Part shown: positions 34,893 to 44,590 of the stretch, in pieces
How positions within the stretch are numbered: position 1 is the stretch's first letter
How the letters are laid out: every line of letters starts with the position of its first letter
Origin: an uncultured Bacteroides sp.
GTDB lineage: Bacteria; Bacteroidota; Bacteroidia; Bacteroidales; Bacteroidaceae
Direction of reading: 5' to 3'
Assembly: GCA_958477465.1 (NCBI GenBank)
Contig: CAUEFX010000001.1
Span: 1-64,000, forward strand
Length of the DNA: 64,000 bases
The notes under the pieces: model-generated
Told to the model about the DNA's origin: nothing
Database searches by the model: none
The model's input: the letters and a program-made list of their open reading frames with translations, nothing else
Translations under genes and position numbers: made by a program

Positions 34893-37800
34893 ATGAATTT
34901 GTTTGAAATGAAAAAACATCGTATCAGATCTTTGTGGCTGTTACTACTGTTGTTCGCGCATAGTGTAACAATGTGGGCACAGAGCGGTTCGGTCACAGGA
35001 CGTATTTCGGATGAAAAAGGAGAAATGCTCATCGGAGTTAGTGTACAGGAGAAAGGGACATCTAATGGTACTATTACCGACACGAATGGTCAGTACACTT
35101 TAAAATTGTCAACAGAAAATCCTATATTGATTATCTCTTATATAGGATATAAATCACAGGAAGTAAAAATTACCAAACAGAAAGTGGTGGATATTGTTCT
35201 GGTAGAGGATGTATCATCGTTGGATGAAGTGGTAGTGGTAGGCTACGGTAATCAGCGTAAAGTGTCTGTAGTCGGTGCTCAATCTTCATTGGATGCAGCA
35301 GCTATTAAGATGCCTGCTGCAAAGTTATCTTCAGCCATTTCTGGACGTATTGCCGGTGTCGTTGCCGTGCAACGTAGTGGTGAACCGGGACATGATGAGT
35401 CGGATATCTGGATTCGTGGTATTTCTACATTGATAAAAAATGGGCAGAGTTCTAGTCCATTGGTACTCGTAGATGGGGTAGAACGTAGCTTTAATAATAT
35501 CGATCCGGAAGATATCGAATCATTTACTGTATTGAAAGATGCTTCTGCAACGGCCGTTTATGGTGTACGTGGTGCGAACGGTGTTGTAATTGTGAAGACA
35601 AAACCCGGACGTATCAGCAAACCGACGTTTAGTGTGGATTATTATGAGAGTCTCACTCGCATGACTAAAAAGGTGGACATGGCTGATGCTTACACTTATA
35701 TGGAAGCGCGTAACGAAGCGCAGATGAATAAGAATAACAACATTGTTTACTCTCAAGCGTATATCGATGCTACAAAAAAAGCGAACGGTTTACTGCCGAA
35801 TGACAATCCCCGTTTATATAATCCATATCTGTATCCGGCCGTAGATTGGGCAGACGAGCTGTTCAATGATTGGGGGCATAATCGTCGTGCTAATCTCAAT
35901 ATCCGTGGTGGCGCCCCGAAAGCGAGCTATTATGCTTCATTGAGCTATTATGGTGAAAACGGTATGACACGCAACTTCAAATTGGATAATTATAATACAT
36001 CGATGAAGTATGAACGATACAACTTTACTTCGAACTTGAACCTGAAACCTACCACAAGAACAGCCATTGATTTAGGATTTTTCGGCTATATGGGACAGGG
36101 ACACTATCCGCAAAGTAGCGCTGCGTCCTTATATGCTTCTTGTATGGATGTCAATCCGGTCATTTATCCGATGGTATTGCCAAATGGCATGATTCCTGGT
36201 ATCAATACGCAACAAAAATTCAATCCTTACGGCAAATTAGCCCGTGGCGGTTATTATGATGAATTCAGTACTCAGTTGAATTCAAATGTGCGTGTAAAAC
36301 AAGATCTTGACTTTTGGAAATGGAGTAAAGGACTTTCTGCTTCTGTGATGATAGCTTTTGATACTTATAATTCGCGCCGTAGAAACTACAATCGTAGTGA
36401 ACCGATGTATAAATTCAAAGGTGTTACAGATGAAAACGGAATTTGGATTGAGGATACTTTATTTGATGAGGAAACAGGAGACTATTTGTACGATGTGTTG
36501 GGTGAAGCCGACGGGAATCTGACACTTGATACTCCTACGCATTCAAGCAATCGTACGGTTTATACAGAAGCCTCTTTAAATTATGAACGTGATTTTGGGG
36601 CGCATCGTGTAGGTGCATTATTACTTTATAATCAAAAAATATATTGGGATCTGAATGCAGCCGATATTATTGGCGGTATGGCTTACAAGCAGCGCGGTTT
36701 TGCCGGACGTGCCACCTATTCTTGGAACGACCGTTACTTTGCTGAATTCAATTTAGGTATTAACGGTTCGGAAAACTTCACTCCCGGCAATCGTTATGGT
36801 ACTTTTCCCGCATTCGGTTTAGGCTGGGCTGTTTCCAATGAACCGTTTTGGGAACCGATACGTAAATATGTATCATTCTTAAAATTCCGTTATACATACG
36901 GATGGGTAGGTAGTGATACGGCTACAGGACGTCGTTTTATGTATCAGGGTGTATTCGGTGGTTTGAATGGAACTTGGTTTGGTACCTCACATAATTCTGC
37001 CAGCGGTTATGGTGAAGAAAAGTATGGCGTGGATGTCACTTGGTCAAAATCGTGCAAGCAGGATTTGGGTATTGACTTGAAATTACTAAATGACAATCTT
37101 TCATTTGTAATCGACCTCTTTAAAGAGCGCCGTGATAATATTTTCTTGCAGCGTAGTACTGTGCCAAGTTATGCGGGATGGATTGAAAAACCGTATGCCA
37201 ATTTGGGTATTGTAGAAAATAAAGGTATCGAAATTGCGATGAACTATACGCAGAAGATTGGTAAGAATGCCTTCTTGACCGTGCGTGGTAACATGACCTT
37301 CAACAAGGATAAAATTGTAGAAAATGACCAGCCGCCTGTAGATTATCCATGGATGGAAACCCGTGGAACAAACGTGAATGCTACCTGGGGATACATTGCT
37401 GACGGGTTGTTTACCAGTCAGGAGGAGATCGACGACCACGCTACTCAGTTCGGTACGCTACATGTCGGTGACATTAAGTATCGTGACTTGAATGGCGACG
37501 GCGTGATTGATGATTACGACAAGACGGTTATTGGCCGTGGCGATGTACCGAGAATCTATTATGGATTCGGAGCCGATTTGCAAGTTGGAAACTTATCCTT
37601 CAGTGCCTTGTTTCAAGGAAACGCACAGGCAGACCGCTATTTGGATGGTATTTCAGTAAAACCGTTCTGGGATGATGAAGGACGTGACAATGTATTTGCT
37701 AACATTACCGATCGTTGGAGTGCGGATGATCCTACCAATCAGGATGTGTTCTACCCCCGTTTGTCAGTAGGAAGCGACGGCAACAACAATAACGTGAAAC

Positions 37801-38042
37801 CAAGCTCTTGGTGGGTAAAAGATGTCAGCTTTTTGCGTCTGAAGCAAGTGAACATTGCTTATAATCTACCTAAGAAATGGACAGATCCCCTGCTGATCAA
37901 AAATGCTCAGATCTATTTGATGGGAACAAACTTATTGACTTTCTCGAAATTCAAATTATGGGATCCGGAATTGAATACAAGCAATGGTACGGCTTATCCT
38001 AACGTATCAAGCTATTCAATAGGTGTTAAGTTTAACTTTTAA
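34893..38042 (+). CDS. SusC-like TonB-dependent outer-membrane glycan transporter
   Basis: The 1049-residue protein has a signal peptide (LWLLLLLFAHSVTMWAQ), then a carboxypeptidase-D-regulatory-like domain (GSVTGRISDEKGEMLIGVSV, TNGQYTLKL), a TonB-box region (SLDEVVVVGYG) and the plug (LVDGVERSFNNIDPEDIESF, ASATAVYGVRGANGV). A 22-strand beta barrel ends in Phe (SIGVKFNF). It imports oligosaccharides across the outer membrane using TonB energy, with the SusD-like lid encoded 11 nt downstream. First structural gene of the locus, 313 bp after the regulator gene. An alternative start at the Met of MKKHRIR (34908) is possible. Confidence 0.97.
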   Translation: MNLFEMKKHRIRSLWLLLLLFAHSVTMWAQSGSVTGRISDEKGEMLIGVSVQEKGTSNGTITDTNGQYTLKLSTENPILIISYIGYKSQEVKITKQKVVDIVLVEDVSSLDEVVVVGYGNQRKVSVVGAQSSLDAAAIKMPAAKLSSAISGRIAGVVAVQRSGEPGHDESDIWIRGISTLIKNGQSSSPLVLVDGVERSFNNIDPEDIESFTVLKDASATAVYGVRGANGVVIVKTKPGRISKPTFSVDYYESLTRMTKKVDMADAYTYMEARNEAQMNKNNNIVYSQAYIDATKKANGLLPNDNPRLYNPYLYPAVDWADELFNDWGHNRRANLNIRGGAPKASYYASLSYYGENGMTRNFKLDNYNTSMKYERYNFTSNLNLKPTTRTAIDLGFFGYMGQGHYPQSSAASLYASCMDVNPVIYPMVLPNGMIPGINTQQKFNPYGKLARGGYYDEFSTQLNSNVRVKQDLDFWKWSKGLSASVMIAFDTYNSRRRNYNRSEPMYKFKGVTDENGIWIEDTLFDEETGDYLYDVLGEADGNLTLDTPTHSSNRTVYTEASLNYERDFGAHRVGALLLYNQKIYWDLNAADIIGGMAYKQRGFAGRATYSWNDRYFAEFNLGINGSENFTPGNRYGTFPAFGLGWAVSNEPFWEPIRKYVSFLKFRYTYGWVGSDTATGRRFMYQGVFGGLNGTWFGTSHNSASGYGEEKYGVDVTWSKSCKQDLGIDLKLLNDNLSFVIDLFKERRDNIFLQRSTVPSYAGWIEKPYANLGIVENKGIEIAMNYTQKIGKNAFLTVRGNMTFNKDKIVENDQPPVDYPWMETRGTNVNATWGYIADGLFTSQEEIDDHATQFGTLHVGDIKYRDLNGDGVIDDYDKTVIGRGDVPRIYYGFGADLQVGNLSFSALFQGNAQADRYLDGISVKPFWDDEGRDNVFANITDRWSADDPTNQDVFYPRLSVGSDGNNNNVKPSSWWVKDVSFLRLKQVNIAYNLPKKWTDPLLIKNAQIYLMGTNLLTFSKFKLWDPELNTSNGTAYPNVSSYSIGVKFNF

Positions 38043-38053
38043 CCAAATCTAAA

Positions 38054-40006
38054 ATGAAAAGTATGAAAACTGAAATAAAAAAATATGTTGCAGCTGCTCT
38101 TATATGCTTGGGAATGTCGTCATGCAATGATTTCTTCGAGGCTATTCCGGGTAAGCAGTTTGGATTGGAAGAGACATTTACTTCCAAGCAGCGTACCGAA
38201 CAATATTTAAATAATGTATACAGCTATATCCGAGAGGTGGGTGACGTACTCCATTTGAATGAAAACCAGAACGGAACCATCTTTACCGAAGCATCATTGG
38301 AAGGAGCCAATCGCTGGGATAAGACGTATGCAGAATGGACAACGGGGGCGGCAACTGCTTCGTACAGTCAGGCCAATCGCTACTTCACAGATTACTACAA
38401 AGCGATAGCTAAGGCAAGTACTTTTATTCAAAATGTGGACAAATGTCAGGAGGTAGGAGCTTCCGTACGTGGACGTTGGAAAGAAGAGGCGCGTGTGCTA
38501 CGTACTTATTACTACTTCGAGCTGTTTCGCATTTTCGGTCCTGTACCTTTAATTGGTGAAGAGCCGATAGCCTTGAATGCTTCTAAAGAAGAACTTATTA
38601 AGGTGCGTAACTCTGTAGACGAATGTGTAGAGTTTATCGCTACTGAATTGCAGAAGGCTATTGATTCGGGCGATCTCCCGAACAGGGTCAGCAAAAACAA
38701 CTTGGGACGTATGGATTTGGGGATATGTAAAGCTTTGAAGGCTAAGTTATATCTTTATTGGGCAAGTCCGTTGTTTAATGGAAACACGGATATGGCATCT
38801 GTTAAAAACTTAGACGGGAAACAGCTTTTCCCACAAACGGAAGATCCTACAAAGTGGGAAAAAGCCAACCAAGCTTATAAAGAGTTCTTTGATTTTGCCG
38901 CTTCGCAGAACTACAAACTGACGAAAGTATATACAGACGGTAAACTCGACCCTTACAAGTCCTGTCGTGCTATTGCTTCTTTCTTCACAAAGAACTATGA
39001 CGTCATTTTTGACGAATTGATTATGGTCAAACTACGAGAGCAATGGGATTATACTTACTGGACTTGTCCTAAGTTCTCAGGTTTCGAAGATACCAGTGTG
39101 ACTGGTGGTGGCGGTTATTATACTACACAAGAAACAGTAGATATGTTCTTTACGAAGAATGGGTTGACAATAGACCGTGATCCCTCTTATGACAGATTTG
39201 AAGGAATTCCTTCTACCAGTAATTTTACTTCCGGACAGTATTATGACGAGAACGATCCTGAACTGAAATATTTCGATGCAGACAATTCTTATGTGCTGAA
39301 ACAGTGGAAAGACCGTGAGGCACGTTTTTATGTGAATGTTACTTACAACGGTTCTATTTGGCTGAATTATGGTAAACAAAATGAAGAACACCGTACAGAC
39401 TTTACAAATGGAGCACGTGGAACATGCGGTAAATCAAAAGCTTCCGGTGATTATCCTGACTCTGGCTATCTGATCCGTAAAGGTGCAAAAGGCACGGAAG
39501 ACGACGGTTACAAAATGTTCTCTCCCACGCTTCGTGTGGCTGACATGATTTTGGGATATGCTGAAACACTCTGTATGTGTGACGATCTGGAAAATGCACT
39601 GTTACAACTGAACCAGATTCGTGAGCGTGCCGGTATTCCCGAATATTCATTTACTAATGAAAACGGGAAAGTATTCTGTCCGAAGACTAAGAATGACTTG
39701 CTCAACCGTATCCGTCGCGAGCGAATTGTGGAATTGGCGTTCGAGTGGAATCGCTTTTTCGATGTTCGTCGTTGGAAAGTGGCTGAAGGTAACAATGATC
39801 CTGAGCATTGGATTTATCCCGAATATCATGTCGGTGGTGAAGGTGGTAATGTGTATGGCATGAATATGGATAAGGATTATCCGGAGTTCTTTGAACGTAC
39901 TTCGTTCGAAAACCGTGCTAACTTCTCCAAAAAGCAATATTTCATGCCAATTCCTTACGATGATATTCGTCGTATTCCCGAATTAGTACAGAACTTAGGG
40001 TGGTAA
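38054..40006 (+). CDS. SusD-like surface glycan-binding lipoprotein
   Basis: The 650-residue protein has a lipoprotein signal ending MSSC (Cys25), followed by NDFFEAIPGKQF and the TPR-rich SusD fold: ARVLRTYYYFELFRIFGPVPLI near residue 150, the LYLYWASPL helix, and the C-terminal RRERIVELAFEWNRFFDVRRW typical of RagB/SusD. It closes the SusC barrel at the cell surface and captures glycans. It forms a pair with the preceding gene and is followed 34 nt later by a peptidase gene in the same operon. The protein is longer than average for the family (about 550), with inserts in the middle. Confidence 0.96.
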   Translation: MKSMKTEIKKYVAAALICLGMSSCNDFFEAIPGKQFGLEETFTSKQRTEQYLNNVYSYIREVGDVLHLNENQNGTIFTEASLEGANRWDKTYAEWTTGAATASYSQANRYFTDYYKAIAKASTFIQNVDKCQEVGASVRGRWKEEARVLRTYYYFELFRIFGPVPLIGEEPIALNASKEELIKVRNSVDECVEFIATELQKAIDSGDLPNRVSKNNLGRMDLGICKALKAKLYLYWASPLFNGNTDMASVKNLDGKQLFPQTEDPTKWEKANQAYKEFFDFAASQNYKLTKVYTDGKLDPYKSCRAIASFFTKNYDVIFDELIMVKLREQWDYTYWTCPKFSGFEDTSVTGGGGYYTTQETVDMFFTKNGLTIDRDPSYDRFEGIPSTSNFTSGQYYDENDPELKYFDADNSYVLKQWKDREARFYVNVTYNGSIWLNYGKQNEEHRTDFTNGARGTCGKSKASGDYPDSGYLIRKGAKGTEDDGYKMFSPTLRVADMILGYAETLCMCDDLENALLQLNQIRERAGIPEYSFTNENGKVFCPKTKNDLLNRIRRERIVELAFEWNRFFDVRRWKVAEGNNDPEHWIYPEYHVGGEGGNVYGMNMDKDYPEFFERTSFENRANFSKKQYFMPIPYDDIRRIPELVQNLGW

Positions 40007-40040
40007 TTTAAATTATTGAATACATTTTAAAGAAAAAGTC

Positions 40041-41405
40041 ATGAATATAAGATATTGGAAAAAAGTGACATTAGGTCTTTGGATATCGTTGGCCTTAGGG
40101 GGGTGCTACGGTGAAGAAGACGGATATCAGATCCCTGATCTTTATAGGGGAAGTTGGGAAAATACTAAAAACGGATCAACGGTGGCAGGCTATGCGCCTG
40201 CTCCGATTGCTGAGGCAAAGTATGATGCTTACTTAAACGAACTCTATTTACTTTGGGATGGTGGTAATGATGCATGGGAGAAAAAAGATGAGTATGTGGG
40301 AGCCGAAGTAGAATTCACGTCCCTGCTTTCCGAGACTAAAGTAAAGCGCGTGATGATTCCCAACATCGGTGATTTCGGTAATCAGACTGTGAAAAGAGAC
40401 AACGAGCTTCCAAGTGCTACGCTAAACCTGAGTCGCTTTCGTACGGTATTGGTAACAACCAAACACGGTGTATCCGATTGTCGTTTCCGTTCTATTTATG
40501 TAGACAAAGAAGAAAACAAGCATTATAGTGATTGGACAAACTTGAACGAACACCTGGCCAATGCTGGTATGACACTGGATATGAATTACATGGCTTGGGA
40601 AGTGTTCCGTGAACGCCAGAGTAATCCGTTGAAAATACATTTCGAAAGCAACTCGGATTTACGTACTGTAGAATGGTTGTACAATAGGTATGGTAGTGAA
40701 GATGCAACACAGGAGGAGTTCCGCAAATGGTATTACATGGATTGCGCCACCATGTCATTCGATCCTCACAATATAGCCTGTGACCCTTATGAAAATTTGA
40801 CTTTCATGATTAAAAAGGAACAGACAGGCGGTGCTTATGCTTTTGACTATCCGAGTCACAATGAAGGGCGTGGTATTGTTTATCCTGCATCGGAAAACAA
40901 CTTGACCAACGATGCCTGGTGGTTGCTACCCGATATGCAGGGTGTAGTGATGCACGAAATGGGGCACTGTGTAGAATGGATGCCTCACAAAGGGCATTAT
41001 GAGAAGGGTGGTGAAGATTGTGACCGCCAGGGATACCAGGAAGGATGGCCGGATGCACTGAAAGTCTCCAATGGTGGATTCTTCGGACTTGATACGGAAG
41101 GTCAGATTAACGAATACAAAGTAGCCATTGAAAGACCGTATAAAGATCCGCAGAACAACAAGGTTTATGTTTGGCAGATCGATTACAATACTTCCGGGGC
41201 TTTCATGAGTTGGCTACGAATTTATAATGGTGATTTTGTACGTATGTTACCGTGGACAGTACGGATGGATGCGCTGACCAATGATTGGAGTTTGGAGTAT
41301 GCAGTGAAATACATTTTGAAAGAAAGTTATCCGAACCTGACTATGGAAGAACTGTGGAAAGAGTATGTAGACGAAGTAAAGGAATTCTTGAATAATCATC
41401 AATAA
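40041..41405 (+). CDS. Zinc peptidase lipoprotein of the basic-secretory-protein type, with N-terminal domain
   Basis: The 454-residue lipoprotein (LALGGC, Cys22) has an N-terminal beta domain with discoidin-like look (to about residue 200) and a C-terminal peptidase domain. The zinc motif is H305-E-M-G-H309 followed by CVEW. Downstream, EGWPDALKVSNGGF and the end motif (SLEYAVKYIL, MEELWKEY) parallel the second such protein in this locus (47011-47805), and both match the plant basic-secretory-protein metallopeptidase pattern. Role by inference: cleavage of the peptide part of a glycoprotein at the surface, so that glycans become accessible. Third gene of the operon after SusC/SusD. Family assignment rests on motif comparison only. 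Confidence 0.75.
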   Translation: MNIRYWKKVTLGLWISLALGGCYGEEDGYQIPDLYRGSWENTKNGSTVAGYAPAPIAEAKYDAYLNELYLLWDGGNDAWEKKDEYVGAEVEFTSLLSETKVKRVMIPNIGDFGNQTVKRDNELPSATLNLSRFRTVLVTTKHGVSDCRFRSIYVDKEENKHYSDWTNLNEHLANAGMTLDMNYMAWEVFRERQSNPLKIHFESNSDLRTVEWLYNRYGSEDATQEEFRKWYYMDCATMSFDPHNIACDPYENLTFMIKKEQTGGAYAFDYPSHNEGRGIVYPASENNLTNDAWWLLPDMQGVVMHEMGHCVEWMPHKGHYEKGGEDCDRQGYQEGWPDALKVSNGGFFGLDTEGQINEYKVAIERPYKDPQNNKVYVWQIDYNTSGAFMSWLRIYNGDFVRMLPWTVRMDALTNDWSLEYAVKYILKESYPNLTMEELWKEYVDEVKEFLNNHQ

Positions 41406-41413
41406 ATGTAAAC

Positions 41414-42766
41414 ATGAAAAAGTTATCATATATATACGGTATATTGTGTGTGTTACTTCTGTGGGGATGTAACACCATTGATTTGAGTGACATCGGATAT
41501 GGCGACGGTGATCGGTTGAAATCATCAACCCTGAAAGCAGCCCTTTTTTCTAAAGAAGGATGTTGGAAAGCCGACTATCAGGGGCATACATTCTATTTCC
41601 GTTTTCATAAGGACGGAACTGTGGCATTGGATTCCGATTTTCAGGAATTCACAGTGTCGGGAAACATCTCTTGTTCTACAAGTGGAAAAAATGTGGAGAT
41701 ACAGATAACAAACTGCGATGTGCATTTAGGATTACTTGGCAATGGATTGGGTGAAAGTAAGTTCATCGTATCGGAAGTGCCCGGTGAAGGAGAAACGGGA
41801 AGTATTTGCTTGGTTGGCGTATTGACAGGTAACACTATTGAATTGATGCCCACAACTGAGGCTGAAATCATCAATGTTGTGGAACCTAAGATTGAATCGC
41901 TAATTGCAACCAATATGGCAGAAAACAAAGTGGTATGTGATGGATTTGGTAACCTCATTGCCTATTATGCTACCACGCAAGAAGACAATGGAGAATACTC
42001 TATTAAGGTGTTGACGATTGAGAATAAAAGCGGCAATGGCGAAAGAGGACATACACAGTATTACGAATCCAAACTGTCAAGAGAAGGAAACACGTTCCGT
42101 CTGCTTACTCCGATTGATGAGATTAAGTCGGTGAATGGTAAGACCTACTTTTTTAAAGCAATAGATTTCGGAGCAGCCGGATTAGAACTTGAAGGAATGC
42201 CCAATGTGTCCGTCATTTCCAACGCTGGAGCTGTGGAAGATTTTGATTATGTCACAGCTAAGAAGCAGTTCTCATTTGGTAGCGCGCAGACCAAAGGCGC
42301 TGCTTGTGAAGAGATCTGGAACTGTACGGGAGGTAGTTTTACAGAGGGTGGAAGCGTAGCTGATATTAATCTTATGGAATATGACTATGGTTGGGCTAAT
42401 GCCGATTGTACACAGCGTCCGTTGATCATCTGGACATGGTGGTTTGTCAATCTTGTTTGGCGTAGTAGCGAGCCGGGGGCTAATATTCGGATGAACGATG
42501 TGGATACAGACCTGATACATTTCACCAATTTATCGGGTAATGGTGAAAATTGCGGTGGCGGAAGAATGACCGATCAGCAAGTAAAAGATCTGAATGAATA
42601 TGCAAAGCCTTTATTGGACACTTGGTTCAGTGAGAAAGGACTGTTTGTCGCTCGTGTTAATCGCTTGGGTGTAGGAGATAAATTCTATATCTATCTGTTG
42701 AGTCCGAACACAAACGCTACATCAAATGGCGGTATGTGGATGAAGATGCAGAGAAAAGAAGAATAA
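41414..42766 (+). CDS. Lipoprotein of unknown function, candidate surface glycan-binding protein
   Basis: The 450-residue lipoprotein signal ends LLLWGC (Cys19). The N-terminal region (KEGCWKADYQGHTFYFRF, KDGTVALDSDF) resembles lipocalin-like domains of DUF4302-type Bacteroidetes lipoproteins, but I cannot confirm that. The C-terminal half is tryptophan-rich (LIIWTWWFVNLVWRS) and has no catalytic motif. It occupies the SusE/SusF position, 8 nt after the peptidase gene, which fits a surface glycan-binding role. Ends the first block of the operon before a 272-bp gap. Confidence 0.6.
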   Translation: MKKLSYIYGILCVLLLWGCNTIDLSDIGYGDGDRLKSSTLKAALFSKEGCWKADYQGHTFYFRFHKDGTVALDSDFQEFTVSGNISCSTSGKNVEIQITNCDVHLGLLGNGLGESKFIVSEVPGEGETGSICLVGVLTGNTIELMPTTEAEIINVVEPKIESLIATNMAENKVVCDGFGNLIAYYATTQEDNGEYSIKVLTIENKSGNGERGHTQYYESKLSREGNTFRLLTPIDEIKSVNGKTYFFKAIDFGAAGLELEGMPNVSVISNAGAVEDFDYVTAKKQFSFGSAQTKGAACEEIWNCTGGSFTEGGSVADINLMEYDYGWANADCTQRPLIIWTWWFVNLVWRSSEPGANIRMNDVDTDLIHFTNLSGNGENCGGGRMTDQQVKDLNEYAKPLLDTWFSEKGLFVARVNRLGVGDKFYIYLLSPNTNATSNGGMWMKMQRKEE

Positions 42767-43038
42767 TCCGTTTTTATAGTAGGAGCAACGAAAGACATAC
42801 TTTGCTTTATAAAATAGGTGGTGCTTGCGGATAGGGTGTGGAAAAGATCTGCCACTATGCCGCAACACCGCCGAACGTTTCGGGGGAAGAAATGAACGGG
42901 GATGTTCGGTGATAAACAAGTCTGTCTGACCGGGAATAAACTCAAAAAAACGGAATGTGCTTTTTGAAGAGAATCTGACAGGTTCTAAATAACCGATAAC
43001 AAATTATTAACGTATAACTACAAAAGACAAGGAAAATC
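42767..43038. other. Intergenic gap inside the mannosidase locus
   Basis: A potential stem (CCGAAC near 42872, GTTCGG near 42904) may act as a weak processing or termination hairpin. No promoter matching the consensus is seen before the GH29-like gene, so read-through from susC is possible. Confidence 0.35.
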
Positions 43039-44430
43039 ATGAAAAAGCTTCTCGTACTTATCTGTTTATGTATGGTTGCAGTGTTACATACCGATGCTCA
43101 GACCAAATCATTACATCAATTGCAACAGGAGTTTGTCGATCTTCGTTGTGGTATGTTCATTCACTTTAACATGCCTACTTTCTTTAATGAAGATTGGCCA
43201 GACCCGGATGCTTCTCCTGAGCTTTTCAATCCTAAAAAGATGGATTGTAAACAATGGGCAAAGGCTGCAAAATCTGCCAATATGACCTATGGCTGTTTAA
43301 CCACTAAGCATCATAGCGGTTTCTGTATTTGGGATACCAAAACCACTGATTATAGCGTAATGAGTAGCCCTTTTAAACGCGATGTTGTAAAAGAATATGT
43401 GGATGCGTTTCGTGCCGAAGGATTGGAAGTAATGCTTTATTATTCTATTCTTGACACACACGCCCGTTTGCGTCCGAATTGTATTACCTCGAAACATATC
43501 GAGATGATTAAAGGGCAGCTTCAGGAACTTCTAACAAACTACGGAGAAATCAAAGCCATCATTATTGATGGTTGGGATGCACCTTGGTCACGTATCTCTT
43601 ACGATGATGTTCCTTTCGAGGATATCTATCGTCTGATCAAATCTATTCAGCCTAATTGTTTAGTGATGGATCTGAATGCGGCCAAATATCCTACCGAGGC
43701 TTTGTTCTACACAGACATCAAGTCTTATGAACAAGGAGCCGGACAGCATATTTCGAAGGATACCAATCGTCTGCCTGCTTTGTCTTGCTTGCCGTTACAA
43801 CAGAATTGGTTTTGGAAAGAAAGTTTTCCGACTACACCCGTGAAGTCTCCGGCGCAAATGGTAAACGATAATATCATTCCGATGGGAAAAGCGTATTGTA
43901 ACTTTATTCTGAACGTAGCTCCCAACAGAGACGGCTTGTTTGATGCCAACGCCTTAAAAGCATTGAAAGAAATCGGAAAACTTTGGAATAATGATGGGCA
44001 TGTGGCCGATGTACCGGCATGTGATCCTCCCATCATAGCTTCCAACATTGCCAAGTATCGTCCGGCAGAAGGCTCTTGGAGCAATGATTACGCTATTTTT
44101 GACTTTGCGAATGATGATAATTTCGGTACTTGCTGGAACTGTAACGACAATGTGAGAAACCCTTGGTTTTCGGTTGCACTTGAACGCGAGAAACCGTTCA
44201 ATATGATTGTCATTACTGATTGTAATAATGATCGTTTACAGGAATATAGCCTTGAATATCGTACGGGCAATACTTGGAAAACACTATTTGATGGTAAAGC
44301 ACCTACATCTCAGCGTGTAAAGATTCACCGTTTTGACACGGTATGGGGGGATGCAGTACGTATGAAAGTACAAAAGGCGAACGGTACTGTCTCTATAGCA
44401 GAATTTGGTGTATATTGCGAACGGAAATGA
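43039..44430 (+). CDS. GH29-like alpha-L-fucosidase with C-terminal discoidin domain
   Basis: The 463-residue exported protein has a signal peptide (LLVLICLCMVAVLHTDAQ). The TIM barrel has LRCGMFIHFNMPTF, LTTKHHSGFCIWDT and the strand IIIDGWDAPW with the expected nucleophile Asp177; an acid/base candidate is not obvious from sequence. After the barrel a F5/8 type C (discoidin) domain covers about 335-460. The active-site text departs from the Trp-Tyr-Asp form of the GH29 at 1841-3673, so it belongs to another subgroup. Position in the operon suggests removal of fucose from N-glycan-like substrates in the periplasm. 160 bp separate it from the following GH92 gene. Confidence 0.82.
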   Translation: MKKLLVLICLCMVAVLHTDAQTKSLHQLQQEFVDLRCGMFIHFNMPTFFNEDWPDPDASPELFNPKKMDCKQWAKAAKSANMTYGCLTTKHHSGFCIWDTKTTDYSVMSSPFKRDVVKEYVDAFRAEGLEVMLYYSILDTHARLRPNCITSKHIEMIKGQLQELLTNYGEIKAIIIDGWDAPWSRISYDDVPFEDIYRLIKSIQPNCLVMDLNAAKYPTEALFYTDIKSYEQGAGQHISKDTNRLPALSCLPLQQNWFWKESFPTTPVKSPAQMVNDNIIPMGKAYCNFILNVAPNRDGLFDANALKALKEIGKLWNNDGHVADVPACDPPIIASNIAKYRPAEGSWSNDYAIFDFANDDNFGTCWNCNDNVRNPWFSVALEREKPFNMIVITDCNNDRLQEYSLEYRTGNTWKTLFDGKAPTSQRVKIHRFDTVWGDAVRMKVQKANGTVSIAEFGVYCERK

Positions 44431-44590
44431 TATTGTTGTAATAAGTATTGTTTGAAGTTTAAACAGAATAGTACCTTTCTTCAAAACTTATTAATTTAAT
44501 GTATAATCAATAATTGTGGTGTGTTACGATAACCTGTTTTATGGAATAAAAACAGACTTGATAAACCAATATTAATAGCTTAAGAGAACA